A stretch of DNA of 62,993 nucleotides from Actinoplanes couchii. Its GTDB lineage: Bacteria; Actinomycetota; Actinomycetes; Mycobacteriales; Micromonosporaceae. The stretch spans positions 1 to 62,993 of the forward strand of contig NZ_BOMG01000119.1 in assembly GCF_016862075.1 (NCBI RefSeq), given 5' to 3'. Every line of letters begins with the position of its first letter. The first letter of the stretch is position 1. Positions 1-8,454 of this stretch are shown here, piece after piece. A model generated the notes under the pieces. It was not told where the DNA came from. It ran no database searches and saw only the letters and a list, made by a program, of their open reading frames with translations. A program made the position numbers and the translations under genes.

Positions 1-124
1 ACCGGGTGGGCCTTTCTGTGTTTCCGGAACTTTTTCGAACCTTTATCCGGGTCTGCGAACTGATCCCTGTGGATGCGCATCGGAACTTATGACGGGACGA
101 TGTGGGTCTGCGCGGGAGGCGGGG

Positions 125-847
125 ATGAGGATGCGGCGGACGGTTGTTGCGGCGGGGCTGGTGGCCGGGCTGGTGTTGCTTGCCGGATGCCAAGGTGGGT
201 TCGAGCGCGTTGACGGGCTGGCATCGCCGGACGGAGCCGGCCATGTGGACGGTTCCTCGTCGGGGCAGAGCGGGTCGGTGACGGGTGAATCGGCTCCCGG
301 CGGAGCGGGGCCGGGCGGAGCAGGGCCGGGCGGGGTGGCGTCTGGTGGGGTGGCGTCTGATGGGGCCTTGCTGGATGAGAAGTTGCGGCGTCGGGGGGTT
401 ACTCCTGTTCTCGGGCCGGATGGGCTCGGTGGACTGAAGCTCGGTACGCCGATGGCTGTGGCGGTGGAGTCCGGGCTGCTTGCCGTTGACTCGTTGTCTG
501 CTGCTCGGATGGTCTGTAACGACGAGTACAAGGTTGCGGCGGCCGGCAGTGCGGAGTCTCCGGTGGTCTTCGACATTCATCGGGTGCTGGTTTCCCTGGT
601 GGCTTTTCCGGGGGTTGCCACTCCTGAGGGCGACGGGCTGGGTAGTTCGGTTACGGCGGTTCGTAAGGCCTATCCGGATCTTCAGATGGTTCCTGAGTCC
701 GACTTCGGGGCAGCTTCCGGGGGGAGCTGGGGATTTGTGTCGGTGCCGGGGAATGACCGGGCCGGCTACTACTTCGGTGTTCTCGACGACAGGGTTGCCC
801 GGATCAAGCTTCAGCTGGATCGCACGGACTGCCATCCGATGATGTGA
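125..847 (+). CDS. Putative secreted lipoprotein, unknown function
   Basis: 240-residue protein. The N-terminus has Arg residues (MRMRR), a hydrophobic run and a lipobox ending LLAGC, so it is probably exported and lipid-anchored at the Cys near residue 21. A low-complexity Gly/Ala/Pro/Ser linker with repeated GPGG and VASGG units (about residues 50-85) precedes a globular C-terminal part (TPVLGPDGLGGLKLGTPM onward). I do not recognise the C-terminal domain. Start chosen at 125 because GGGAGG lies just upstream and the signal sequence begins there; an ATG further upstream (89) would add a charged stretch that breaks the signal peptide. Confidence 0.7.
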   Translation: MRMRRTVVAAGLVAGLVLLAGCQGGFERVDGLASPDGAGHVDGSSSGQSGSVTGESAPGGAGPGGAGPGGVASGGVASDGALLDEKLRRRGVTPVLGPDGLGGLKLGTPMAVAVESGLLAVDSLSAARMVCNDEYKVAAAGSAESPVVFDIHRVLVSLVAFPGVATPEGDGLGSSVTAVRKAYPDLQMVPESDFGAASGGSWGFVSVPGNDRAGYYFGVLDDRVARIKLQLDRTDCHPMM

Positions 848-961
848 CGGGCCGGGGGTGGGTGGTTCTTCTTGACAGCGGTGGGGCGGGTTGGGCATAG
901 AGGTGGTACGCGAGTCGAACCACAGCGGGGATCCAACGTCGGACCAGTGCGAGGAGGGACT

Positions 962-1399
962 GTGCGGATCAGCGACATTCTCCGGGTCAAAGGGGACCAG
1001 GTTGTCACCGTGACGCCGGAGAGCAGTATCGAGCAGCTGCTGGAAGTGCTTGCCGAGCATCGGATCGGGGCCGCGGTCGTGTCCCGGGACGGGGCCGTGG
1101 TGGACGGGATAGTCAGTGAGCGGGACGTCGTTCGGGCACTGGCGTTGCGGGGGGCCGGGGTGCTGGCGGAACCGGTCGGTGCCATCGCCACCGCCAAGGT
1201 ACGGACGGTGGCGCCCGACGCCCAGCTCGAGGATGTCGAACGGTTGATGACCCGGTGGCGGTTCCGGCACGTCCCGGTGGTGGTGGACGGCGCCCTCTGC
1301 GGGGTCGTCAGCATCGGTGACGTGGTCAAGAACCGGATCGGGGAGCTGGAGACCGAACGCAGCACCCTCACCGAATACATCACCGGCGACCGGGCCTGA
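962..1399 (+). CDS. CBS domain-pair protein
   Basis: 145 residues, essentially two CBS motifs: MRISDILRVKG then ITVTPESSIEQLLEVLAEHRIGAAVVSRDG (first) and the second around AKVRTVAPDAQLEDVERLMTRWRFRHVPVVVDG. Such stand-alone pairs bind adenosine nucleotides and act as cytosolic energy or redox sensors in the family; the ligand here is unknown. The GTG at 962 follows a good GAGGAGG ribosome site; the open frame upstream (from 872) has no CBS similarity. Followed by a strong hairpin terminator, so it is a single-gene unit. Confidence 0.85.
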   Translation: MRISDILRVKGDQVVTVTPESSIEQLLEVLAEHRIGAAVVSRDGAVVDGIVSERDVVRALALRGAGVLAEPVGAIATAKVRTVAPDAQLEDVERLMTRWRFRHVPVVVDGALCGVVSIGDVVKNRIGELETERSTLTEYITGDRA

Positions 1400-1404
1400 A
1401 CGGG

Positions 1405-1439
1405 CGACGCCACCGCCCGGACGGTGGGCGGTGGCGTCG
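1405..1439. terminator. Hairpin terminator after the CBS gene
   Basis: Perfect 14-bp inverted repeat CGACGCCACCGCCC (1405-1418) and GGGCGGTGGCGTCG (1426-1439) with a 7-nt loop, between two convergent genes. No U-tract, as usual in high-GC actinobacteria; it can serve both strands. Confidence 0.75.
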
Positions 1440-1460
1440 GCTCGTGGTTCAGACCTGAGA

Positions 1461-3533
1461 TCAGCCTCGGGCTCGGACGGTGTCCTTTCCGGACTCGACC
1501 TCGTCGGCATCCGGTGACGCCGGAGAAGAAGCCGGGTCGGCGGAGGACCCGGCCGGAGACGAGTCCGGGACGGCGACGACCGAGGTGGATTCCGGGTCGG
1601 CGGTGGTCTCCGGGTGGAGGCCGGCGATGTCGGCGGGAGAGGACGCCGCAGCGAGATCCTCCAGGTCCTCGTCCGAGGTCTCCGCGGTGTCGCCGGCATC
1701 CGAGGAAGCGGAACCGGACGAAGGGGAAGCGGAACCGGACGAAGAGGAAGAGGAACCGGACGAAGAGGAAGAGGAACCAGACGAAGAGGAAGAGGAACCA
1801 GACGAAGAGGAAGAGGAGTCGGGCGCGGCGGGGGTGGAGGAGTCGGGCTCGGCGGAGGAAGAGGCATCGGGCGCCTCGTGGTCGATGGGTGCTTCCACGG
1901 TGGGGCCCGGCACGATGTGAGCCTCCACGGTCGGCCCGGAAATGGCCTGAGCCCCGGAACCGGACGTGGCGGCCGCGTTGGTCGAGGCGTACACAGTGGC
2001 GGTCTGGGTCGACCCGTAGATGACCGGAACGGCGACCGTGGCGGTGCGCGCGTAGTAGTCCGCCAGATCGGTAGCGGCCTCGTCGTCCTCGGCCACCACC
2101 TCGACATAGGCGTGCGAGGTCACCCCGGGAGGCGCCACGTCGTCGGCGTCGGAGACGAGACGGTCGCGCGTGAGCGGCCCCTCCTCCGACGTCACCGAGT
2201 GCACCCGCGCCCGGGGCACCAGACCTCCGGCGCTCTTGGGCACGTTGACCAGAACCGGGCTGACGTTGCCGTGCACCACTTCGGCAAGCTCGTCCAGGGC
2301 ACGCCGAACGGTCTCCCGCCGGGTGCGCCGGTAGTCACCGACGAGCAGCACCAGATCGCTGAGGGCGGCCAGCGCGATGGCGTCAGCGGCGCTGAGAACC
2401 GCGGACGTGTCGATGACGACGACGTCCGCGTGTTTCTGCACGGCCCGCAGCACCCGGGCGATCTGTGCGCTGTCCATCAGGTCGACATGGTCCCCGTCAC
2501 GCTGCCCGGCCGGGATGAGGGACAGCCGGGGCACCCGGGTCTCCTCGATCACCTCGGACACGCCGGTGTCGCCGTCGAGCAGGGTGGTCAGGCCGTAGTC
2601 GCCGGTGACCTGGAAGACGTGGTGCAGCTGCGGGTTGCGCAGGTCGGCGTCGACCAGGACGACGGTGCGGCCGGCCTGGGCCAGGGTGACTGCCAGGTTC
2701 GCGGCGGTGGTGGTACGCCCCTGGTGGTCGCCGGGGCTGGTCACCAGGATCGTGGTGGTGCTGGTCGGGCGCAGCGCCGTCTGCAGGCGGGACCGCAGGT
2801 AGCGGTACGACTCGGCGGCCGGCGACTCCGGTTCGCGGAGCACCACGGGCGCCCCGGTGGACGTACCGGAAGGGCGCTTGTAACGGGGAATGGTGGCGAT
2901 GACCGGGGTGCCGGCGAGTGTGCCGAAGTCGTCGCGGGAGCGGATCAGTCCGCGGGTGCGCGAGCGCAGGAACGCGGTGCCCAGCCCGAGGAGCAGTCCG
3001 GCGCCGAGCCCGGCGGCCAGGTCGGGGAGGAGCGGGCGGGTGTCGGGCTCCTCGGCCAGGGTGGGCTCGCTGAGGACGGTGACGTCGGCGGGGCCCTGGG
3101 CGCGGTAGCCGACGTACGCCTCGACGAGTGCCTTGGCCCGGATCTGGGCGCTGAGCCGGTTGTCCGATTCGTAGACGACCTTGAGCACGCTGGCGCCGGG
3201 GACGACCTCGACGGTCAGGTCGCGGGCGAAGTCGTCGATGCCGGAGCCGACCCGGCCGGCGGCGGGCAGCAGCACCAGGTCGGAGAGGGCGACCTCACGC
3301 TCGGTGGCGACGTCGGGTTCGACCGGGTTGGCGATCGGGGTGGTGACGGTCCGTGCCGCGGTGGTGGTGGTGTTGGTGAGGCGGGCCTCGACCAGGACCG
3401 TGGCCTCGGACCGGTAGACGGATGGCGCCTGCTGGTTGAGGCCGTAGGCGGCAGCGACCGTCGCTGTCGTCACCACCAGTGTCCATGGACCGTATCGGCG
3501 CAATAGTCGCGCGGATCGTCCGTAGGTCGTCAT
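1461..3533 (-). CDS. Wzz/BY-kinase-like polysaccharide chain-length protein with altered Walker A
   Basis: 690 residues with the architecture of actinobacterial capsule/exopolysaccharide co-polymerases: an N-terminal Wzz part with a membrane helix near residues 15-30 and a second near residues 170-190, then a P-loop tyrosine-kinase-like domain. Walker A' (VVLVDADLRNPQ) and Walker B (VVVIDTSAVLS) are clear, but the Walker A loop reads SPGDHQGRTTT: the usual catalytic Lys is Arg (codon CGT). The ~200-residue C-terminal tail is Ser/Pro/acid rich with a 7-residue Ser/Gly repeat and has no obvious tyrosine cluster. Family role: control of polysaccharide assembly at the membrane; no glycosyltransferases lie beside it. 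A GGGGAGG site precedes the ATG. Kinase activity is doubtful because of the Lys loss. Confidence 0.8.
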   Translation of the reverse strand: MTTYGRSARLLRRYGPWTLVVTTATVAAAYGLNQQAPSVYRSEATVLVEARLTNTTTTAARTVTTPIANPVEPDVATEREVALSDLVLLPAAGRVGSGIDDFARDLTVEVVPGASVLKVVYESDNRLSAQIRAKALVEAYVGYRAQGPADVTVLSEPTLAEEPDTRPLLPDLAAGLGAGLLLGLGTAFLRSRTRGLIRSRDDFGTLAGTPVIATIPRYKRPSGTSTGAPVVLREPESPAAESYRYLRSRLQTALRPTSTTTILVTSPGDHQGRTTTAANLAVTLAQAGRTVVLVDADLRNPQLHHVFQVTGDYGLTTLLDGDTGVSEVIEETRVPRLSLIPAGQRDGDHVDLMDSAQIARVLRAVQKHADVVVIDTSAVLSAADAIALAALSDLVLLVGDYRRTRRETVRRALDELAEVVHGNVSPVLVNVPKSAGGLVPRARVHSVTSEEGPLTRDRLVSDADDVAPPGVTSHAYVEVVAEDDEAATDLADYYARTATVAVPVIYGSTQTATVYASTNAAATSGSGAQAISGPTVEAHIVPGPTVEAPIDHEAPDASSSAEPDSSTPAAPDSSSSSSGSSSSSSGSSSSSSGSSSSSSGSASPSSGSASSDAGDTAETSDEDLEDLAAASSPADIAGLHPETTADPESTSVVAVPDSSPAGSSADPASSPASPDADEVESGKDTVRARG
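1702..1824. repeat. 21-bp tandem repeat coding Ser-rich tail
   Basis: About six units, mostly 21 bp, of GAAGAGGAAGAGGAACCRGAC (plus-strand reading), inside the kinase-like gene. On the coding strand each unit gives Ser-rich heptads with one Gly. The in-frame period allows copy-number change without breaking the gene. Confidence 0.85.
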
Positions 3534-3695
3534 CGCTGGTGGCCTCCCCGTAGATCAGATCTAAGCCGAGGATTCTTCCATTCATCGGGGGTCCGGCGCG
3601 TCGATCATTCCGGCGATATGTGTCTCGTTGTTACGGCGCCCCGCGTGGGTCGGGCGGTGGATATGACGAGAATCTCCCCTGGTCAGTGACGTGCG

Positions 3696-4235
3696 TCAAC
3701 GAACGACGGTGAACCGGCGCCGTCCGGGCCGGTCACTCTGGGTGCGAGTGGCGCGTACGGCGAGGGGTGCCAGGAACACCGCGACGGTGCCGAGGACGAA
3801 GCGCAGCATCACGTGGTCGGTTCCGGCCACGGTCTCCATGACGGCGCCGGCCGCCGCGGTGGCCGGGGCGATCACGGCCATCCGGGCGAGGGCGGCGCGG
3901 GGGTTGCGGAAGCGGTCGCCGTGGCCGAGCCAGTAGCCGGGCAGCAAACGCTGCAGCAGGACCGCGAAGAGCAGGGCCGGGAGTACGGCGATGAGCGCGA
4001 CGACGACGCACATCAGCAGGCTCGCGCCGTTCAGGGTGGCGCCGACCGCGGCCGCGGTGGCCAGCATGATCACGTCCAGGCGCCGCCTGCCGTAACCGGT
4101 CTGCGCGGTCAGCCAGACGGCGGCGACGGCGAGCGTGGGCACCGGGAACCACGGCAGTACCGCGCTGGTCAGGAAGACCGTCAGGTAGGCGGCCGTGAAG
4201 GCGGCGGAACGCAGCGCGTACATGAACAGAACCAT
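3696..4235 (-). CDS. Integral membrane protein, unknown function
   Basis: About 179 residues from the ATG at 4235, with roughly five hydrophobic segments (AAFTAAYLTVFLTSAVLPWF; TLAVAAVWLT; VIMLATAAAVGATLNGASLLMCVVVALIAVLPALLFAVLL, which is two; VIAPATAAAGAVMETV; MLRFVLGTVAVFLAPLAV) and a basic C-terminus. The motif LLPGYWLGHGDRFRNPRAAL joins two helices and recalls integral membrane sensor (MASE1-like) segments, but I cannot assign a family. The frame stays open to 4388, overlapping the start of the divergent phoD; neither start has a convincing ribosome site. Confidence 0.55.
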   Translation of the reverse strand: MVLFMYALRSAAFTAAYLTVFLTSAVLPWFPVPTLAVAAVWLTAQTGYGRRRLDVIMLATAAAVGATLNGASLLMCVVVALIAVLPALLFAVLLQRLLPGYWLGHGDRFRNPRAALARMAVIAPATAAAGAVMETVAGTDHVMLRFVLGTVAVFLAPLAVRATRTQSDRPGRRRFTVVR

Positions 4236-4377
4236 CGGCGTGGCCGGACGGGAACGTAGGGGAAAGCGGGCGGCAATGTGGTGTTCCGCGATTGCTTCCG
4301 ATTTCTTGCGGCTCGTGTCATCTGCCGGGTCCGGGGCGGAACGCCGGAATTCACGTGCCACCCCGATCGTACGAATC

Positions 4378-5877
4378 ATGGAGCGCATCGACAGGCGTTA
4401 CTTCGTTCTCGGTGGTCTGGCGACCGCGGGAGCGTTGGTACTGCCGACCACCGCCACCGCTGCCGCCGCCGATCCGTTCCGCCTCGGGGTCGCCTCCGGT
4501 GATCCGAATCAGACAAGTGTGGTGCTCTGGACACGTCTCGCCGTCAAGCCGCTGAACGCCGACGGGCACGGCGGGATGGGCAAGGCCGACGTGCCGGTGC
4601 AGTGGCAGGTCGCCACCACGTCGTCGTTCAGCACCATCGTCTCGTCCGGGACGGTGGCGGCCCGGTACGCCAAGGCGCACGCCGTGCACGTCATCGCCGG
4701 TGGGCTGAGCCCGGGGCGGACCTACTGGTACCGGTTCCGGGCGCGGGGGCACATCTCGGCCGTCGGGCGGACCCGGACCACCCCGGCGACCGGCACGTTC
4801 GGCCCGGATCTGCGGATCGCCGTCGCGTCCTGCGCCAACTGGGAGGCCGGCTGGTACACCGGGTACCGGCGGATCGCCGAGGAGCGCCCGGACCTGGTGC
4901 TGTTCCTGGGCGACTACATCTACGAGGAGAGCGGGGTGCCGGGGCGGGTCCGCGCGCACGCCGGCGGCGAGGCGGTGACGCTGGCCCACTACCGGCGGCG
5001 GTACGCCCAGTACAAGACCGACCCGGATCTGCGGGCGGCGCACGCGGCCGCGCCGTGGCTGGCGATCCCGGACGACCACGAGGTCGAGAACAACTACGCC
5101 AAGCTGGCGCGGGTCAACAACGTGCCGGCGATGACGGCGGCCCGGTGGCGGACCCGCCGGGCCGCGGCGTACCGGGCGTTCCGGGAGAACATGCCGTTGC
5201 GGACCACGTCGTTTTACCGGCGGGTGCGCTGGGGGAGTCTGGCGACGTTCCACATGCTCGACACCAGGCAGTTCCGTGACGACCAGCCGTGCGGCGACTA
5301 CTGGAAGGTGTGCGCGGCGGCGGACAAGGCCGGGCGCACGATCACCGGCGCGGCCCAGGAGAAGTGGCTGCTCGACGGGCTCGCCGAACGGGCCGCGACC
5401 TGGGACGTACTCGGGCAGCAGGTGTTCTTCGCCCAGTTCATGGACGCCAAGGGCGGGGCGAACATGGACGCCTGGGACGGGTACCGGGACGCCCGCAAGC
5501 GCCTGCAGCGCGGCTGGGTCAACCGGGGCGTGAAGAACCCGCTGGTGCTGACCGGGGACGTGCACGCGGCGTTCGCCAACGACCTGAAGCTGGACTACCG
5601 CAATCCGGGGTCGGCGACCGTCGGCAGCGAGCTGATCTGCACGTCGCTGACCTCCAACGGCAACGGCACGTCGCTGGAGGCGCTGCCGCACCGCGCCACC
5701 AACCCGCACTTCCGGTTCTATTCGGAGCGGCGCGGCTACACCATGGTCACCCTGGGCAAAGACCGGTCAAGAGCCGATTTTCGTACGCTGCCGCAGGTCA
5801 CGAAGAAGGGCGCGAAGATCTCCACTCGCGCGTCGTTCGAGATCGAGGCGGGCCGGCCCGGTCTGCACCGGATCTAG
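4378..5877 (+). CDS. phoD: PhoD-type alkaline phosphatase/phosphodiesterase
   Basis: 499 residues. It begins MERIDRRYFVLGGLATAGAL, a twin-arginine signal, followed by an Ala-rich cleavage region and the PhoD N-terminal domain (FRLGVASGDPNQTSVVLWTRL). Metallophosphatase motifs LGDYIYEE, DDHEVENNY and GDVHAAF are present. The family hydrolyses phosphomonoesters or phosphodiesters outside the membrane with Ca/Fe cofactors to obtain phosphate. Start chosen at the ATG beginning the Tat signal (4378); upstream in-frame ATGs would bury it. Its last 80 bases overlap the convergent emfourin-like gene if that gene uses its full frame. I saw no obvious Pho box. Confidence 0.9.
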   Translation: MERIDRRYFVLGGLATAGALVLPTTATAAAADPFRLGVASGDPNQTSVVLWTRLAVKPLNADGHGGMGKADVPVQWQVATTSSFSTIVSSGTVAARYAKAHAVHVIAGGLSPGRTYWYRFRARGHISAVGRTRTTPATGTFGPDLRIAVASCANWEAGWYTGYRRIAEERPDLVLFLGDYIYEESGVPGRVRAHAGGEAVTLAHYRRRYAQYKTDPDLRAAHAAAPWLAIPDDHEVENNYAKLARVNNVPAMTAARWRTRRAAAYRAFRENMPLRTTSFYRRVRWGSLATFHMLDTRQFRDDQPCGDYWKVCAAADKAGRTITGAAQEKWLLDGLAERAATWDVLGQQVFFAQFMDAKGGANMDAWDGYRDARKRLQRGWVNRGVKNPLVLTGDVHAAFANDLKLDYRNPGSATVGSELICTSLTSNGNGTSLEALPHRATNPHFRFYSERRGYTMVTLGKDRSRADFRTLPQVTKKGAKISTRASFEIEAGRPGLHRI

Positions 5878-6181
5878 GTTCGGCCGGGCGATCCGCCCGG
5901 AACCGGGTCAGGAAGCGCAGCAGTGGCCGCAACTCGCTGGGGACGCACGGTTCGGCCACCGTGCCGCGCCAGTGCCGGCCGCCGCACTCCACGGCCAGCT
6001 GGTAGCGGGTGAGATCGGCGTCCGACGCGGCGCCGATCTCGGCACCGACCCGGGTCAGGTCGATCTCCTCGATCAGGCGGGCCAGTTGCGCCGCCTGATC
6101 GTGGGGGAGGGTGGCGGAATCCACGACGACACGCATCGACCGCGCCGTGAATCCGCCCGATCGTCGCAGTTCGGCTCGCAC
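5798..6181 (-). CDS. Emfourin-like metalloprotease inhibitor
   Basis: About 127 residues. The core RAELRRSGGFTARSMRVVVDSATLPHDQAAQLARLIEEIDL..., then YQLAVECGGRHWRGTVAEPCVPSELRPLLRFL, matches the pattern of emfourins, small inhibitors of protealysin-like (M4) metalloproteases. No M4 protease lies nearby, so the partner would be elsewhere. The GTG at 6181 gives the usual family N-terminus; the frame extends to a GTG at 6211. The Arg/Pro-rich C-terminal tail (after RFRADRPA) lies largely over the antisense 3' end of phoD and is not conserved-looking. Assignment rests on recognised pattern only. Confidence 0.6.
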   Translation of the reverse strand: MRAELRRSGGFTARSMRVVVDSATLPHDQAAQLARLIEEIDLTRVGAEIGAASDADLTRYQLAVECGGRHWRGTVAEPCVPSELRPLLRFLTRFRADRPAEPRSGADRAGPPRSRTTREWRSSRPSS

Positions 6182-6248
6182 ACGTGGGGGCACAGCTATC
6201 GACGGTGGCACCCGCCCGACAGGTTCGCTGTCAGATCAAGGGCACAGC

Positions 6249-6965
6249 TCACTGTCGATTCTTGAGCAGTGGCGCGTGGACGTCCCGGTTGTCGACCACG
6301 AACGTGGCCCGGGAGTGCGGGTCGCAGGTCGCGTAGTAGATACGTTGCGCCTGCACGTACCGGCGCATCCCGGGGTGCTCCGGATCGGGTTCGGTGCCGT
6401 CCCGGGCCGCCATCCGCCGGGCCGTCTCGGTGAACGGCACGTCCAGGAACAGCGACAGGTCCCAGGCGCCGGCCAGCTCGTCCCGGTGCAGGAACAGGCC
6501 GTCGACCAGCAGCAGCGCCCCGGCCGGGGCCCGTTGCGGCGGCGGGTCCAGGATCTCGTCGGTGCCCAGGTCGTGGCAGGCGTGCCGGTACAGCCGGGAA
6601 CCGCCCGGGGAGAACGGGGCCAGCACCCGGGCCCGGAACCGGTCGTAGTCGTACGAGTCCCGCCAGAACCCCTCCGGCGAGTCCCGGCCACGGCGGTAGC
6701 GGACCGCCCGCACGTGGTGGAAGTCGTCGATCGACAGGTGCACCACCGGACGGCCCCGGGAGCGCAGGATCCCGGCCAGTTCCCCGGCCATGATCGATTT
6801 GCCGGAGCCGTCGGGACCGTCCACGCCCACCCGTACGACAGCCGGGTCCTGAAGGATCGCGTCAGCGATCTGCTCCAGAACCCGGGACCGCGCCTCGCTC
6901 AGGACTCGGCCCGGCCCAGGCGCCAGTAACCCATGAACGCGACCGCCCGTCGGTCGACGCCGCAC
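6249..6965 (-). CDS. Uridine-kinase-like P-loop phosphotransferase
   Basis: 238 residues with Walker A GVDGPDGSGKS (about residues 47-57), a base-binding/Walker B-like segment VVHLSIDDFHHVR, and LLVDGLFLHRDEL followed by a lid rich in Arg. This is the pattern of uridine kinase/phosphoribulokinase-related proteins in actinobacteria; the substrate is not certain. The only usable start, ATG 6965, overlaps the last 67 bases of the siderophore-interacting protein gene on the same strand, so the two are probably co-transcribed and translationally coupled. Confidence 0.75.
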   Translation of the reverse strand: MRRRPTGGRVHGLLAPGPGRVLSEARSRVLEQIADAILQDPAVVRVGVDGPDGSGKSIMAGELAGILRSRGRPVVHLSIDDFHHVRAVRYRRGRDSPEGFWRDSYDYDRFRARVLAPFSPGGSRLYRHACHDLGTDEILDPPPQRAPAGALLLVDGLFLHRDELAGAWDLSLFLDVPFTETARRMAARDGTEPDPEHPGMRRYVQAQRIYYATCDPHSRATFVVDNRDVHAPLLKNRQ

Positions 6966-7822
6966 TCGGAGACCAGGTGGCGGCGCAGCGTCTTGATCAC
7001 GCCGGCCTCACCGGCCAGCCAGGCGTAGAAACCGTCCGGGGCGCCGGCCGACTCCTCCGGGACCTCCCACAGGATGCCCTCGTCGATGTCCACGTCCTCC
7101 AGGACCGGTGCCGACACCGGGGCGACGCAGTCGCCGAGCAGTTTGGTGGCGACCTCGCGGACCGCCGGGATCACCTTCACCCCGTGCGCCTCACCGTCAC
7201 GTGGCAGCCAGGTCACGGTGAAGTTCGGCGGCGCGACGATCGCCAGCTCGTCCGCGGACTCCGGGACCTCCAGCAGCGCGTGCCCGACCGCGTCCTGCGG
7301 CAGGCGGGCCAGGATCGAGGCGATCGCCGGGACCGCGGTCTCGTCGCCGACCAGCAGGATCCGGCGGGTGCCGGCCGGCGGGTGGAAGTCGATGCCGCCG
7401 GACGGGCCGTCGAACTCCGCGTTCGGCCCCAGAACGGTCATCAGCGAACCCGGGACGGCGTCCACCGCCCAGCGCGAGGCCGGGCCGTTCACCCCGTGCA
7501 GGACCATGTCGACGTCGATCTCGCGGTCCGCGGCACGGACGTCGCGGATGGTGTACGTCCGGATCGGGTTGCGCTTCTCGTCGGGCAGCTCACGCCAGCG
7601 CAGGTACCAGTCCTCGCCGGTGGGCAGGTGCTCGAAACCGGAGTCGGCCAGCGGCGGGATGAGCTTGATGCGCTGATCCCAGCCGTTGTCGGCGAAGTGG
7701 ATCAGCTCGTCGCCGGTGAACGTCACCCGCAGGAAGTTCGGGCTGAGCTGCTCGGTGCGGGCGACCTGAACCGGGAAGAACCGGAACGGGACGGCCTGAG
7801 TGGGCACTGCGGTCTGGGTCAC
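6899..7822 (-). CDS. Siderophore-interacting protein (FAD ferric-siderophore reductase)
   Basis: 307 residues, full length for the SIP family. Starts VTQTAVPTQAVPFRFFPVQVART and contains the FAD-binding region RTYTIRDVRA, the segment GPASRWAVDAVPGSLMTVLGP, and the NAD(P)H-binding LLVGDETAVPAIASIL; the C-terminus VDRRAVAFMGYWRLG is typical. The protein reduces Fe(III)-siderophore in the cytosol to release iron. The GTG at 7822 follows GAGGGAGG; a TTG at 7837 is less likely. A 19-bp iron box lies immediately upstream (7838-7856), so repression by a DtxR/IdeR-type protein under iron sufficiency is expected. No siderophore synthesis genes are adjacent. Confidence 0.92.
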   Translation of the reverse strand: MTQTAVPTQAVPFRFFPVQVARTEQLSPNFLRVTFTGDELIHFADNGWDQRIKLIPPLADSGFEHLPTGEDWYLRWRELPDEKRNPIRTYTIRDVRAADREIDVDMVLHGVNGPASRWAVDAVPGSLMTVLGPNAEFDGPSGGIDFHPPAGTRRILLVGDETAVPAIASILARLPQDAVGHALLEVPESADELAIVAPPNFTVTWLPRDGEAHGVKVIPAVREVATKLLGDCVAPVSAPVLEDVDIDEGILWEVPEESAGAPDGFYAWLAGEAGVIKTLRRHLVSECGVDRRAVAFMGYWRLGRAES

Positions 7823-7837
7823 GGTCGCCTCCCTCAA

Positions 7838-7856
7838 TTAGGTAACCCTAACCTAA
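7838..7856 (-). promoter_or_regulatory. DtxR/IdeR-type iron box
   Basis: On the minus strand this reads TTAGGTTAGGGTTACCTAA, 17 of 19 matches to the IdeR consensus TTAGGTTAGGCTAACCTAA as I know it. It ends 15 bases before the GTG of the siderophore-interacting protein gene, a position suited to blocking transcription. Confidence 0.88.
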
Positions 7857-7981
7857 ACATCTATCTCGCAACTGTCATCACCGCCCCCGTCACACCGCAC
7901 CCGAACGGCAACCGATGGTCCTCTGAGGTTCGGTGCGGGCGTGCCGAACAGTACGGTCCCAGCACGCTGCGAGGAGATGAC

Positions 7982-8452
7982 ATGCCCTACATCCCGTCCG
8001 TTCCGGCCACGACGCTCACGTTCAGTGACGCCGACGCGCTGCCGTGGTTCGCGGGTGACTGGAGCACGGCCCTGCAGCCGCCGACCGTCCTGATCGCCGA
8101 CGACGACGGAGACCTGCGTGACCTGGTGGCGGTCAAGCTGGAGACGGCCGGGTACCGGATTCTCGAGGCCGACAACGGGCGCACCGCGATGTCACTGGCC
8201 GTGCACGAGCGCCCGCAGCTGATCCTGCTCGACGTGTCGATGCCGGGACTGGACGGCATCGGTTTCTGTTACGAGCTGCACTCGTCCCCGCAGACCGCGC
8301 ACATCCCGGTGATCATCGTCAGCGGCCGGGGCGAGCCGGCCGACGTGGCCCTCGGGCACACCGTCGGCGCCGAGGACTACCTGATCAAGCCGTTCAGCCC
8401 GGCCGAGCTGCTGCGCCGGGTCCAGAAACTGGTCCCGGCCCACCACCCCTGA
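7982..8452 (+). CDS. Single-domain response regulator (REC only)
   Basis: 156 residues. An N-terminal ~35-residue extension (MPYIPSVPATTLTFSDADAL) precedes one receiver domain: PTVLIADDDGD (acid pocket), LILLDVSMPGLDG (phospho-acceptor Asp), VIIVSGRG (Thr/Ser switch), DYLIKPFSPAELL (conserved Lys). No output domain, so it may act as a phosphate shuttle or by protein contact. A GAGGAG site precedes the ATG. Its partner kinase is not adjacent. The stop lies 2 bases from the stop of the convergent Usp gene. Confidence 0.88.
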   Translation: MPYIPSVPATTLTFSDADALPWFAGDWSTALQPPTVLIADDDGDLRDLVAVKLETAGYRILEADNGRTAMSLAVHERPQLILLDVSMPGLDGIGFCYELHSSPQTAHIPVIIVSGRGEPADVALGHTVGAEDYLIKPFSPAELLRRVQKLVPAHHP

Positions 8453-8454
8453 GG

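Noticed and set aside
1614..3506. Glycine/arginine-rich 630-codon plus-strand frame
   Set aside because: Shadow of the Wzz/kinase-like gene on the other strand.
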